From NCBI GenBank assembly GCA_023426265.1, contig JAFABA010000165.1:3733-67732 (forward strand): 64,000 nt of DNA. Direction: 5' to 3'. Shown one piece after another: positions 8,026-15,789 of the stretch (the stretch's first letter is position 1; each line of letters begins with the position of its first letter). This stretch comes from Bacillota bacterium. Its GTDB lineage: Bacteria; Bacillota; Clostridia; Christensenellales; CAG-138. Under the pieces are notes generated by a model. It was given only the letters and a program-made list of their open reading frames with translations, had not been told where the DNA came from and did no database searches. The position numbers were made by a program, and so were the translations under genes.

Positions 8026-8529
8026 ATGGTCATTATCACAATGGAAAACGGCGGCAGGATCGAACTCGAACTGGACCGCACGGCTGCCCCCAACACGGTA
8101 AAGAACTTTTTGTACCTTGCGCGCAAAGGCTTTTACAACGGGCTCATATTCCACCGCGTTATCCCCGGCTTTATGATTCAGGGCGGCTGCCCCGAAGGCA
8201 CCGGCATGGGCGGGCCCGGCTACGGCATAAAGGGCGAATTCTCTTCTAACGGCCACAAGAACCCGCTCAGGCATGCGCGGGGCGTGATTTCCATGGCGCG
8301 CGCGGGAAACCCGAACTCCGCGGGCTCGCAGTTCTTTATCATGCACAAGGATTCCCCGCACTTAGACGGGCAGTACGCCGCGTTTGGCAAGGTGACAAGC
8401 GGCATCGAAGTGGTGGATGAAATCGCCGCCGCCCCCACGGATATGCGGGACCGCCCGAAGTCCGATATGCGCATCAAATCCATAGAAGTTGTGGACGAAG
8501 GCGAAATCGCCGAGCCGGAAAAGATGTAA
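8026..8529 (+). CDS. Cyclophilin-type peptidyl-prolyl isomerase
   Basis: 167 residues after TAGGAGG. The active-site segments are all present: [13 protein letters not shown] (catalytic Arg and Gln), Ser-Gln-Phe-Phe-Ile, and [10 protein letters not shown]. No signal peptide, so a cytoplasmic protein-folding enzyme that speeds cis-trans isomerisation of Xaa-Pro bonds. A stem-loop follows the stop. Confidence 0.95.
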   Translation: MVIITMENGGRIELELDRTAAPNTVKNFLYLARKGFYNGLIFHRVIPGFMIQGGCPEGTGMGGPGYGIKGEFSSNGHKNPLRHARGVISMARAGNPNSAGSQFFIMHKDSPHLDGQYAAFGKVTSGIEVVDEIAAAPTDMRDRPKSDMRIKSIEVVDEGEIAEPEKM

Positions 8530-8537
8530 TGAGCTTT

Positions 8538-8569
8538 GGAGCCGCTTCTGTTTCATCAGCCGCGGCTCC
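8538..8569 (+). terminator. Stem-loop after the cyclophilin gene
   Basis: GGAGCCGC pairs with GCGGCTCC around a 16-base loop, followed by only a short T-rich stretch (GTTCTTAT); a weak terminator at best. Confidence 0.45.
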
Positions 8570-8608
8570 GTTCTTATACAAAAGAAAAGTGGATAGGGGG
8601 AGTATACT

Positions 8609-9178
8609 TTGCAGCGCTGTGACTGGTGTACATCTGATGAACCGTATATCCGGTACCACGACGAGGAATGGGGCGTGCCCGTACATGACGACCGGAAGCA
8701 TTTTGAGTTTCTTGTGCTTGAAAGCGCGCAAGCGGGGTTAAACTGGTACACCGTGCTCAAAAAGCGGGAAAACTACCGCAAAGCATACGACGGCTTCGAC
8801 CCGGAAAAGGTTGCCCAATATGATGAGGTCAAGGTAGAAGCTTTGCTTCAGGATGCGGGGATTATCCGCAACCGAAAAAAGATTGAAGCTTCCATTACAA
8901 ACGCCCGGGTGTTTCTGGACATCCGGCGCGAATTCGGCAGCTTTGACAATTACATCTGGAGCTTTGTAGGCGGAAAACCCGTGGTGGGCAACTACGACTC
9001 GCTTAAGGATGTGCCGGCGACCACTGAGCTTTCCGACGCGGTAAGCAAGGATCTGAAAAAGCGCGGCATGCGCTTCTTCGGCTCCACCATCGCATATGCG
9101 CACCTGCAGGCCACCGGCATCGTGAACGACCATACGAATTACTGCTTCCGCAAAGAGGAATGCATCGCAATGGGATAA
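8609..9178 (+). CDS. tag: DNA-3-methyladenine glycosylase I
   Basis: 189 residues starting at a TTG codon, chosen because GGGGGAG lies six bases upstream and the first residues (Met-Gln-Arg-Cys-Asp-Trp-Cys) match the family start. The structural zinc ligands of Tag are visible: Cys4, His17 (Arg-Tyr-His-Asp-Glu-Glu-Trp), and the C-terminal His-x3-Cys in Asn-Asp-His-Thr-Asn-Tyr-Cys. Glu in Leu-Glu-Ser-Ala-Gln-Ala-Gly-Leu-Asn-Trp is the conserved base-recognition residue. It excises 3-methyladenine from alkylated DNA. It ends at its own terminator. Confidence 0.95.
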   Translation: MQRCDWCTSDEPYIRYHDEEWGVPVHDDRKHFEFLVLESAQAGLNWYTVLKKRENYRKAYDGFDPEKVAQYDEVKVEALLQDAGIIRNRKKIEASITNARVFLDIRREFGSFDNYIWSFVGGKPVVGNYDSLKDVPATTELSDAVSKDLKKRGMRFFGSTIAYAHLQATGIVNDHTNYCFRKEECIAMG

Positions 9179-9204
9179 ATTTTTTCAAGCTTATATTGTT
9201 TTCC

Positions 9205-9237
9205 AAGGCGCAGCTCCGGCTGCGCCTTAAAATTTTT
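9205..9237 (+). terminator. tag terminator
   Basis: Ten-bp perfect stem AAGGCGCAGC, loop TCCG, its complement, then AAAATTTTT. Confidence 0.88.
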
Positions 9238-9239
9238 CA

Positions 9240-9440
9240 GCCTCAGAAGTGGCAGACTTTTTCCCGAAATGGAAGCGCACGCCATGTAAACATTTGCTGT
9301 CCGCGTCCTTCAATAAGCAAATTTGCTCTCAGCCATACTAAGGTAGCCTGATGAATCAGGTTTACTTGAAAACGGAGACAGCCGGAACGACCGCTTGAAC
9401 GCGGATGATCCACGGAGCTGAATCTTTTTTTCTGTTTTTC
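9240..9440 (+). other. Unassigned intergenic region with RNA-like pairing
   Basis: No reading frame is convincing. Several complementary blocks can nest: GTAAAC near 9287 with GTTTAC near 9359, ATTTGCT with AGCAAAT, a CCTGAT-GA-ATCAGG hairpin (about 9349-9362), then CAGC...GCTG enclosing CCGC-TTGAAC-GCGG, ending in CTTTTTTTCTGTTTTT at about 9423-9439. The end looks like a U-tract of a short transcript or attenuator. I could not match it to a known riboswitch or small RNA, so this is only a candidate structured RNA. Confidence 0.35.
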
Positions 9441-9454
9441 GCATAGTATGGGGT

Positions 9455-10231
9455 ATGCCGGTGTTATTTGCCCGGCTTGCCAAGGAGAGTGATCATGTGC
9501 TGACGCGCAGGATTGAAATAGGAGAATACGAAGTAGACGTAAAACGCCTGCTGGAACGGAGGCTGAACCAGACCGCCCACTCTTTCACGCTTACGCCCAA
9601 TGGACAAAGCGTGATTGCGGAACTGGACGATCCCGGCGGGCTGGATGCGCTTTCCATCGCGCTTGCGTTGCTGTTGTGCCGCGACCTCTGCCAGTATGAG
9701 CTGGCCAAATTCACCAACCGCCTTCCGCTGACTCTGGTGGAAAAGCAGGCGGTGCTTTCGGACGCCATCCGCTGCGCGCGAAGGGTGGAGCGCCCGGGCG
9801 CCGTGCGGCGCGCCATCAAGAGCTATTTGGAAGAAGAAGAAAGCCTGCATCTTTCGGGCTATATGCGCTTCCGCATGCCGGACACCATGAATTCCTGGCG
9901 GCTGTGCGTGCAGAGTGCATCCGAAGAGCTGCTGCTGGAAAAGGAATATCTGGAGCTGATGGGCGTGCTGCGCGCGTTCGTGCAGGTGAAGCCGACCAGG
10001 GTACGGGAGGTTTCCCTTTTGCTGCACCCCGACGGCTCCTGCACGTTAACCGATGAAAGCGACGCCCGCATCGATTACGATGCGGCAGCCGACCCGGACC
10101 GGCTCATCAGCATGCTGGTGGATCTGGCGCCCGAACGCCTGACGGTATACGACCTTTCAAGCGAGCAGGGCTCGGAGCTGACGGAAATGCTCGCACGCGT
10201 ATTTGCGGGGCGGGTCCGGTTTGTGAGATAA
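9455..10231 (+). CDS. ytxC: YtxC-like protein
   Basis: 258 residues, hydrophilic, with an acidic helical centre (Glu-Glu-Glu-Glu-Ser-Leu-His-Leu-Ser-Gly-Tyr-Met-Arg-Phe-Arg) and no membrane segment. The YtxC family is found in sporulating Firmicutes, commonly directly upstream of thrS as here, and is called a putative sporulation protein; its biochemical role is not known. The assignment rests on size, the Leu-Ser-Gly-Tyr-Met-Arg-Phe-Arg stretch and gene order. The start is uncertain: ATG at 9455 has no clear ribosome site, while an in-frame GTG at 9497 has AAGGAG nine bases upstream. Confidence 0.65.
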   Translation: MPVLFARLAKESDHVLTRRIEIGEYEVDVKRLLERRLNQTAHSFTLTPNGQSVIAELDDPGGLDALSIALALLLCRDLCQYELAKFTNRLPLTLVEKQAVLSDAIRCARRVERPGAVRRAIKSYLEEEESLHLSGYMRFRMPDTMNSWRLCVQSASEELLLEKEYLELMGVLRAFVQVKPTRVREVSLLLHPDGSCTLTDESDARIDYDAAADPDRLISMLVDLAPERLTVYDLSSEQGSELTEMLARVFAGRVRFVR

Positions 10232-10248
10232 CCATTTGAGTGAAGATT

Positions 10249-10300
10249 GGGCTGTTTAGCGCGCGCTGAATATCCATTCAAAAGCGCGCCAAGACAGCCC
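10249..10300 (+). terminator. Long stem-loop after ytxC
   Basis: GGGCTGT/ACAGCCC outer stem with an inner GCGCGC pairing. It is followed by GTTTCTGCCTTG, a poor U-tract, so termination is likely but imperfect. Confidence 0.5.
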
Positions 10301-10336
10301 GTTTCTGCCTTGTGTTATATCAAAGGAGGCCAAGCT

Positions 10337-10372
10337 ATGCCGATTCGTGCCGCCGCGTTCACCAATGCCTGA
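10337..10372 (+). CDS. Possible 11-residue peptide with strong ribosome site
   Basis: AAAGGAGG lies seven bases before ATG, followed by ten further codons (Pro-Ile-Arg-Ala-Ala-Ala-Phe-Thr-Asn-Ala) and TGA. It sits between the ytxC stem-loop and the thrS promoter. The ribosome site is better than that of many genes here, yet nothing of gene length follows. It may be a genuine small peptide, a leader, or the start of a decayed gene. Confidence 0.35.
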   Translation: MPIRAAAFTNA

Positions 10373-10415
10373 CGCTTAAAACGTCGGTTTTTTCTGAAAT
10401 CCTTTTTGCTTTTGG

Positions 10416-10444
10416 TTGACGGCGCAAAAGACCGGGTATATAAT
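10416..10444 (+). promoter_or_regulatory. thrS promoter
   Basis: TTGACG (10416-10421), 17-base spacer, TATAAT (10439-10444). Transcription should begin near 10451, at the 5' end of the T-box leader. Confidence 0.85.
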
Positions 10445-10451
10445 ACGCAGT

Positions 10452-10668
10452 ATATGAGATGACTTTGGAAGAGTACCGCCTATCTTTCGGGCATTCAGAG
10501 AGGAAGCGCCCCGGCTGCAAGCGCATCCTGCCCATCGGACGGGAAAACCACCCAGACGATCATAACGGGTTGCGCCGATATCCGCAAAATGAGTGGTTTT
10601 ATACAACTAGGGTGGAACCGCGGGAAAGAATACCCGTCCCTTGGCAGAATTGTCAGGGGACTTTTTTT
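10452..10668 (+). promoter_or_regulatory. T-box riboswitch of thrS
   Basis: The 14-base T-box core AGGGTGGAACCGCG is at 10609-10622. It is followed by a terminator stem at 10636-10661 (GTCCCTTGGCA, GAAT, TGTCAGGGGAC) with TTTTTTT. The specifier codon is most likely ACC (Thr) at 10547-10549, in the usual GAA-codon-A context on the 3' side of stem I. Uncharged tRNA-Thr pairing with the specifier and the T-box bulge should favour the antiterminator and switch thrS on. The specifier choice is inference; the T-box itself is plain. Confidence 0.95.
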
Positions 10669-10709
10669 ATGAACTGAAAAGAAAACCGTTATTTAGGAGG
10701 AGAATGAAT

Positions 10710-12614
10710 ATGAAAATCACGTTCCCGGATGGAAGCGCGCGCGAATACGCAAACGGTACGACGGCGCTGCAGATCGCGGCGGATATCAGCCCCCGTCTTG
10801 CAAAGGCGACCCTCGTATGCGAGCTGGACGGCAAACTGTATGACGCCTTCCGCCCCATTGAAGGCGACCATACCGTTAAGTTTTTGGATTGGAACGAGGA
10901 AGGCGGCCGCTGGGGCTACCGCCATACCGCCTCGCATATCCTGGCGCAGGCCGTCAAGCGCCTGTTTCCGGATGTGACGCTCGCCATCGGCCCCGCGATA
11001 GACAACGGCTTCTACTATGACTTTGACAAGCCGGAGCCCTTCTCCGCGGACGACCTCGCGAAGATTGAGGCGGAGATGGAGCGCATTTCCAAAGAGGATT
11101 TCAAGCTGGAGCGTTTTGAGCTGCCGCGTGCGGAGGCGATCGCCTACATGCAGCAAAAGAACGAGCCGTACAAGGTAGAATTGATCAACGACCTCCCCGA
11201 GGACAGCATTATCAGCTTCTACAAGCAGGGCGACTTTGTAGATCTGTGCGCCGGCCCGCATATGCAGTCTACCGGCAAGGTGAAAAACTTCAAGCTGATG
11301 AGCCTGGCCGGCGCCTACTGGCGCGGCAGTGAAAAAAACAAGATGCTCCAGCGCATTTACGGCACGGCGTTTGAAAAGAAAGCGGACCTTGACGAATACC
11401 TGTTCCGCATGGAGGAAGCGAAAAAACGCGACCACCGCAAGCTGGGGCGCGAACTCGACCTGTTTGACCTCCACGACGAAGGCCCGGGCTTCCCGTTCTT
11501 CTACCCCAACGGCATGATATTAAGGAACGGCCTGGAGAGCTTCTGGCGCGCCGAGCACCATAAGCGCGGGTACAAGGAGATCCGCACGCCCATTATTTTG
11601 AACCGCGACCTGTGGCTCAGGTCCGGTCACTGGGACCATTACCAGAACAACATGTACTTCACCAAAATAGACGATATGGATTATGCGGTGAAGCCTATGA
11701 ACTGCCCGGGCGCGATATTGACCTACAAGCGCAAAATCTATTCCTACCGCGACCTGCCCGAGCGCCTGGCGGAGCTTGGCCTGGTGCACCGTCATGAGCT
11801 TTCCGGCGCGCTGCACGGGCTGATGCGCGTAAGATGCTTCACGCAGGACGACGCGCACATATTCATGACGCCGGAGCAGATCAAGCCCGAGTTGCTGGGC
11901 GTGATTGAAAAGTTCCAGTTTTTCTACGATACGTTCGGCTTCAAATACAGCGTGGAGCTTTCCACCAGGCCGGAAAACAGCATGGGCTCCGACGAGCAGT
12001 GGGAGACCGCCACAGAAGGCCTACGCGCGGCGCTCGATGCCAGCGGCCTGCCCTATAAAGTCAACGAGGGCGACGGCGCGTTCTACGGCCCGAAGATCGA
12101 TTTCCATCTGGAGGACGCCATCGGCCGTACCTGGCAGTGCGGTACCATACAGCTTGATTTCCAGATGCCCGAGCGCTTTGACCTAACGTATGTGGGGGCG
12201 GACAATGAGAAGCACCGCCCGGTCATGATCCATACGGTTGTATATGGCTCCATCGAGCGGTTTATCGCTGTGTTGACGGAGCATTGTGCGGGCGCGTTCC
12301 CCGCATGGCTCTCCCCGGTGCAGGTCAAGGTTCTCACCATCACCGATCGCGTGAGCGCGCGCGCGGAAGAACTGCGCGACACGCTGCGCGAAAAAGGTAT
12401 CCGCGCGGAGGCGGATTTAAGGAACGAGAAGATCGGCTTCAAGATCCGCGAGGCACAGATGCAGAAGGTGCCCTACATGCTGGTGATCGGCGATAAGGAA
12501 GCCGAGCAGAATGTGGTGGCCGTCCGCTCCCGCAGCGAAGGCGACCTTGGCACGATGTCTCTCGAAGATTTCCTTGCCCGTTTGGAGAACGAAATCTCAG
12601 GCAAAAAGAACTAA
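10710..12614 (+). CDS. thrS: Threonyl-tRNA synthetase
   Basis: 634 residues. An N-terminal TGS domain (Phe-Pro-Asp-Gly-Ser ... Tyr-Ala-Asn-Gly) is followed by the editing domain with the His-Thr-Ala-Ser-His motif and, further on, Asp-Leu-Cys-Ala-Gly-Pro-His. The class II core then carries Met-Asn-Cys-Pro-Gly (zinc-binding Cys), Arg-His-Glu-Leu-Ser-Gly-Ala-Leu-His-Gly-Leu-type motif 2 and Arg-Phe-Ile-Ala motif 3; the C-terminal anticodon-binding domain is complete. It charges tRNA-Thr and edits Ser-tRNA-Thr. ATG 10710 is nine bases from AGGAGG; the ATG at 10704 is only three from it. Controlled by the T-box ahead of it. Confidence 0.98.
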   Translation: MKITFPDGSAREYANGTTALQIAADISPRLAKATLVCELDGKLYDAFRPIEGDHTVKFLDWNEEGGRWGYRHTASHILAQAVKRLFPDVTLAIGPAIDNGFYYDFDKPEPFSADDLAKIEAEMERISKEDFKLERFELPRAEAIAYMQQKNEPYKVELINDLPEDSIISFYKQGDFVDLCAGPHMQSTGKVKNFKLMSLAGAYWRGSEKNKMLQRIYGTAFEKKADLDEYLFRMEEAKKRDHRKLGRELDLFDLHDEGPGFPFFYPNGMILRNGLESFWRAEHHKRGYKEIRTPIILNRDLWLRSGHWDHYQNNMYFTKIDDMDYAVKPMNCPGAILTYKRKIYSYRDLPERLAELGLVHRHELSGALHGLMRVRCFTQDDAHIFMTPEQIKPELLGVIEKFQFFYDTFGFKYSVELSTRPENSMGSDEQWETATEGLRAALDASGLPYKVNEGDGAFYGPKIDFHLEDAIGRTWQCGTIQLDFQMPERFDLTYVGADNEKHRPVMIHTVVYGSIERFIAVLTEHCAGAFPAWLSPVQVKVLTITDRVSARAEELRDTLREKGIRAEADLRNEKIGFKIREAQMQKVPYMLVIGDKEAEQNVVAVRSRSEGDLGTMSLEDFLARLENEISGKKN

Positions 12615-12637
12615 GATAAGCACATAGCATGAGATAA

Positions 12638-12673
12638 GGCCGCGCCGGGCTATAAAGCCTGGCGCGGTCTTTT
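12638..12673 (+). terminator. thrS terminator, copy A
   Basis: 14-bp GC-rich stem (GGCCGCGCCGGGCT with ATAA loop, two G-U pairs) and TCTTTTA. Confidence 0.88.
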
Positions 12674-12679
12674 AGCTTG

Positions 12680-12864
12680 TCGAAAAAGTGCCAAGGCACT
12701 TTTTCGAGGATTACAGGAACAACCTGTGCCCATGGCACGGGCGGTTGTTCCTGCAAGGAAAGCCTTGCGACGCAAGGCTTTCCGCCGCCACCGCACATGT
12801 CGCTGGCGGCGGTTGGAAGCTCCGGAGGCTCCCCGAATCTCCAGGGTCTTTTTGACAGACTGTA
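12680..12864. repeat. Palindrome-dense block 2 between two terminator copies
   Basis: Consecutive hairpins: 12680-12707 (13-bp perfect), 12714-12753 (11-bp arms with an inner GTGCC/GGCAC), 12757-12783 (13-bp perfect), 12782-12812 (9-bp) and an imperfect palindrome near 12814-12832. The two ends (TGTCGAAAAAG near 12679 and CTTTTTGACA near 12847) are imperfect inverted copies, as in a miniature transposable element. It has no reading frame. Confidence 0.6.
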
Positions 12865-12865
12865 A

Positions 12866-12899
12866 GGCCAGGGCTATAGAGCCCGGCGCGGCCTTTTAT
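12866..12899 (+). terminator. thrS terminator, copy B
   Basis: GGCC...GGGCT-ATAG-AGCCC...GGCC then TTTTATT. It is nearly the same as copy A in the shared part TAAGGCC, GGGCTATA, GGCGCGG and CTTTTA, as though the terminator had been duplicated around the palindromic block. Confidence 0.65.
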
Positions 12900-12960
12900 T
12901 CCAATGCAGCTCGGCAGAGTTTTATATGCGGATTTCTTAAAATATCATTAGTTGTAATTG

Positions 12961-12989
12961 TTTTCAACCCTATCATAGCAACTTATAAT
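12961..12989 (+). promoter_or_regulatory. Promoter of the lipoprotein operon
   Basis: TTTTCA (12961-12966), 17-base spacer, TATAAT (12984-12989), about 100 bases before the lipoprotein start. Confidence 0.5.
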
Positions 12990-13089
12990 GAATATAAGTT
13001 CACATTCGGTTCACAAAACTTTTATATCAGACGCACAGGATACCCCGCTGAGGGTTCCAAACAATAACGACCATGAAAGGGTGAAATGC

Positions 13090-13965
13090 ATGCACAAAGG
13101 GCCGCGCTACCTCATTTTCTTACTATTGCTTCCCGTTTTCCTCTTAGCGGGCTGTGTGAGCAACACGTACGCAAAGTTCGACGGCGACCTCGCGCTGATA
13201 AAGGAAAACGTCACAAAAACAGAGCAAATTTCCGACAAACTTGCGGAAATCTGCAACGACCAGATTGAGGACGCCGAATTATACTGGAAAGCGCATGATT
13301 CGGCGCTCCAAAACGGTGAAATGTTCGACCCCGAAGACAACTATGACGAAGTAAAAGCGACATACGACGAACTCACGCAGCAGATTGGGCTGCTTGAAAC
13401 CGTAAGCGGTTCTTACGCGCCTCCTTCCACGGGGGAGGATTCTTTTGACAAAACCGCTGCGGTCTACTTGCTTTACCTTGGCGATATCCGTCAATCCGCC
13501 GAGGATATGAGGCTGGTGTTCGACTACTATTTTGCCATGCGCGACGCGCTGGAGCCCTTTGAAAATTTCTCCTATGCGGAAAACACCACCGGCTATAACG
13601 ATTATGCCCTCATGGCCGGGCAGCTTTCCCAGGTGATTTCACAGACCCAGCAAGCGCTCAAGGAAGTCGATTGCCCGCCCTTTATGCAGAGCAGCCATGA
13701 TGCGCTTTTGGTCCGGATCGACGAAATGCAGGGCTTCAGCCAGGACTTTTCCGTAGCGGTTCAGATGGGCGACGTTCTGCGTCTGACCTCCAGCGTCTAT
13801 AGATCCGACCGCATCAACAAGCTCATCAATCAATGCGACCGCAACCTGGACGAGGATTTCACCCTGCAGTTCCAGCACGCCGTCGACCGACTCAATGGCC
13901 GCGTGGTGGCCATGCGCAAGGAGCTTCTTTCCAACATCGACATCCTGCAAAAGGCGACTGCCTAA
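13090..13965 (+). CDS. Predicted lipoprotein of unknown function
   Basis: 291 residues from ATG at 13090. A lipoprotein signal peptide is clear: Lys-Gly-Pro-Arg, a leucine-rich core and the lipobox Leu-Leu-Ala-Gly-Cys with the modified Cys at 22. The mature part is acidic and mostly helical, with heptad-like stretches (for example Leu-Ser-Gln-Val-Ile-Ser-Gln-Thr-Gln-Gln-Ala-Leu). An in-frame ATG further upstream would bury the signal peptide and is rejected. It is followed 13 bases later by the zinc-ribbon protein gene, so the pair is an operon and may act together at the cell surface. Confidence 0.75.
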   Translation: MHKGPRYLIFLLLLPVFLLAGCVSNTYAKFDGDLALIKENVTKTEQISDKLAEICNDQIEDAELYWKAHDSALQNGEMFDPEDNYDEVKATYDELTQQIGLLETVSGSYAPPSTGEDSFDKTAAVYLLYLGDIRQSAEDMRLVFDYYFAMRDALEPFENFSYAENTTGYNDYALMAGQLSQVISQTQQALKEVDCPPFMQSSHDALLVRIDEMQGFSQDFSVAVQMGDVLRLTSSVYRSDRINKLINQCDRNLDEDFTLQFQHAVDRLNGRVVAMRKELLSNIDILQKATA

Positions 13966-13978
13966 GGAGGGAAAATAG

Positions 13979-15439
13979 ATGCATTGCACGAATTGCGGCA
14001 GCCGGTTGCCTGAAACCGGAAAATTCTGCCCCGCCTGCGGCGCGCCGATGCCCGCGCAACCGGTTCCGGAGCAAGAACCCGTAAAACAGGTTTCTCCGCC
14101 TGAACCGGCAGTTCCAGAGGTTGAACCGACCACCCCGCCTCCCGCGCCCCCAGATGCAAGCGCGTGGCGGCAGCCCGAACCTCCCCAACCGATAAGACCC
14201 ATGGAGCAGGATCTTGTACGTATGCCGCCGCAGCCCATACAGTCCATGCCTGGGCCGCAGCATCCGGTACAGGCTCCGGGCGCAAGCATACCCATTATGA
14301 TTACGCCGCCGCCACAGAAAAAGCGTTCCGCGCTTCCGGCCATACTGATCGCCGCGGTATTGCTCATCGGAGGAGCGGCGGCAGCGTTCCTGCTGCTCAA
14401 AGGCGGGGCCGGCGGCAAGCTGCCCGAGGTCACCTATACCGATTTTTCCGCTGTGACCAATCCCGAAATCGAATATACGGTACAGGAGGCCATATTCCCC
14501 TCCCTGTACCGGACGCTTGACTCTGTGGTGACGCTTACCGGCTCCAACGAAGTCGGCGAGCGCGACGTGCTGATACATGTGGAAATACCCGGCTTTACGC
14601 AGCCGTATGAGCAGACTGTGACTTTTTCCCGCCAGATCACCAAGATCGACATCCACCCCCCGCTGCTTACGGGCGAGATGAATCTCAACACCGAAAAGGA
14701 CGCACAGGTCGTCATCTCCGTCAAGGACATGGAGACGGATAAGGTCCTGCTGCAGGACAGCAGGAATATCCGTATCATGAGCAAGTACGACGCCGTCTGG
14801 TGGACCGAGGAGATGGGCGACAGCAACATGGACAACATACTCGCCTGGATGACGCCGGACTCCGCAAGCGTGCTGGAGTTAAAGCGGCAGGCGATTGATT
14901 ACCTCGACTATGTTTCCGGCGGTACCGCAAACTCCTTCATCGGGTATCAGGATTATGGCATCTGGGAAAATCCCATGTGGAATACCTGGCTGCAGGCGGT
15001 GGCCATACAGGGCGCCATGAGCGATATCGCGCTGATCCGGTACAACAACGCCGCTTTCTCCATCAGCACCGACGCCCAGCAGCGCGTCATGCTGCCGGAA
15101 GACGTCATGAAGAGCAAAAGCGGCATCTGCATTGAAACATCGCTGCTCATGGCGTCGGCCCTGCAATCCGCAGGTATGCACGTGATGCTGATCTTCCCGC
15201 CGGGGCACGCGCAGGTGGCGGTGGAAGCCTGGCCCGGCACGGGCGAATATTTCCTGATTGAAACCACCACGCTTCCCATGCCCATGAATGAGGAAGCCTG
15301 GGATCAAACCGTTATGTACCTTACCAACGACCAGTGGCAGGGATATATCGACGGCACCGCCGATTATTCGTATGGCGAATGCTATGTGCTCGACTGCGAC
15401 CTTGCCCAGAAGCTCAACATCCTGCCCATGAGCAACTAG
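13979..15439 (+). CDS. Zinc-ribbon membrane protein with transglutaminase-like domain
   Basis: 486 residues after AAGGAGGG. Residues 2-22 form a zinc ribbon (Cys-x2-Cys ... Cys-x2-Cys). A long Pro/Glu/Gln-rich linker follows (about 25-115), then a membrane helix (about 118-141), then an extracellular region. Near residues 380-440 the order Gly-Ile-Cys-Ile-Glu-Thr-Ser, Gly-His-Ala-Gln-Val and a later Glu-Thr-Thr matches the Cys-His-acid layout of transglutaminase-like peptidases. An enzyme acting on peptides or wall material is therefore possible, but this is inference from three motifs. It pairs with the upstream lipoprotein gene. Confidence 0.7.
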   Translation: MHCTNCGSRLPETGKFCPACGAPMPAQPVPEQEPVKQVSPPEPAVPEVEPTTPPPAPPDASAWRQPEPPQPIRPMEQDLVRMPPQPIQSMPGPQHPVQAPGASIPIMITPPPQKKRSALPAILIAAVLLIGGAAAAFLLLKGGAGGKLPEVTYTDFSAVTNPEIEYTVQEAIFPSLYRTLDSVVTLTGSNEVGERDVLIHVEIPGFTQPYEQTVTFSRQITKIDIHPPLLTGEMNLNTEKDAQVVISVKDMETDKVLLQDSRNIRIMSKYDAVWWTEEMGDSNMDNILAWMTPDSASVLELKRQAIDYLDYVSGGTANSFIGYQDYGIWENPMWNTWLQAVAIQGAMSDIALIRYNNAAFSISTDAQQRVMLPEDVMKSKSGICIETSLLMASALQSAGMHVMLIFPPGHAQVAVEAWPGTGEYFLIETTTLPMPMNEEAWDQTVMYLTNDQWQGYIDGTADYSYGECYVLDCDLAQKLNILPMSN

Positions 15440-15474
15440 GTATGCCCGGCTTTTTCAGACTAATCTTATACGTA

Positions 15475-15512
15475 AAACAGGCCGCGCGGCAATCCCGCGT
15501 GGCCTGTTTTTC
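15475..15512 (+). terminator. Terminator of the lipoprotein operon
   Basis: AAACAGGCC-G-CGCGG, loop CAATC, complementary arm with one mismatch, then TTTTTCC. Confidence 0.85.
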
Positions 15513-15548
15513 CTATCTTTACCCTCCATGCATGCCTCAAAAAAAGGC

Positions 15549-15578
15549 TTGCAAAGCGTGAGCGGTTTGAGCTATAAT
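15549..15578 (+). promoter_or_regulatory. tRNA-Thr promoter
   Basis: TTGCAA (15549-15554), 18-base spacer, TATAAT (15573-15578), 27 bases before the tRNA. Confidence 0.75.
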
Positions 15579-15604
15579 ATCATCGTTGCCCTGAAAACAG
15601 ACAT

Positions 15605-15680
15605 GCTGATGTAGCTCAGTCGGTAGAGCACCTCATTGGTAATGAGGAGGTAGGCAGTTCGAATCTGCTCATCAGCTCCA
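15605..15680 (+). tRNA. tRNA-Thr (anticodon GGT)
   Basis: 76 bases that fold completely. Acceptor arms GCTGATG and CATCAGC, D arm GCTC...GAGC, anticodon stem CCTCA/TGAGG with loop TTGGTAA (anticodon 15638-15640), T arm GGCAG-TTCGAAT-CTGCT (one G-U pair) and encoded TCCA end. The AT-rich island begins right after it, and tRNA 3' ends are common integration sites. I found no second copy of the 3' end at the far side of the island. Confidence 0.97.
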
Positions 15681-15693
15681 GATGAACGAGGGT

Positions 15694-15733
15694 CGGAATC
15701 TGAACACTTATGTCCAGATTCCGATTTTCTTTT
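15694..15733 (+). terminator. tRNA-Thr terminator
   Basis: Nine-bp perfect stem CGGAATCTG/CAGATTCCG with a 12-base loop, then ATTTTCTTTT. Confidence 0.8.
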
Positions 15734-15789
15734 ATTTAGAATTGTCGAGAACAACTAGCTTTTTGCGTGGTATGCGTGTGAAATCAAAC

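Noticed and set aside
9330..9370. Similarity of AAGGTAGCC...GGTTTAC to the 3' part of a c-di-GMP-I riboswitch
   Set aside because: The obligatory 5' half with the GNRA tetraloop hairpin and the CAAAGCC-type segment is missing.
9349..9380. CTGATGA ... GAAA resembling the hammerhead ribozyme core
   Set aside because: The 13 bases between the two motifs cannot form stem II, and no flanking stem I/III pairing is found.
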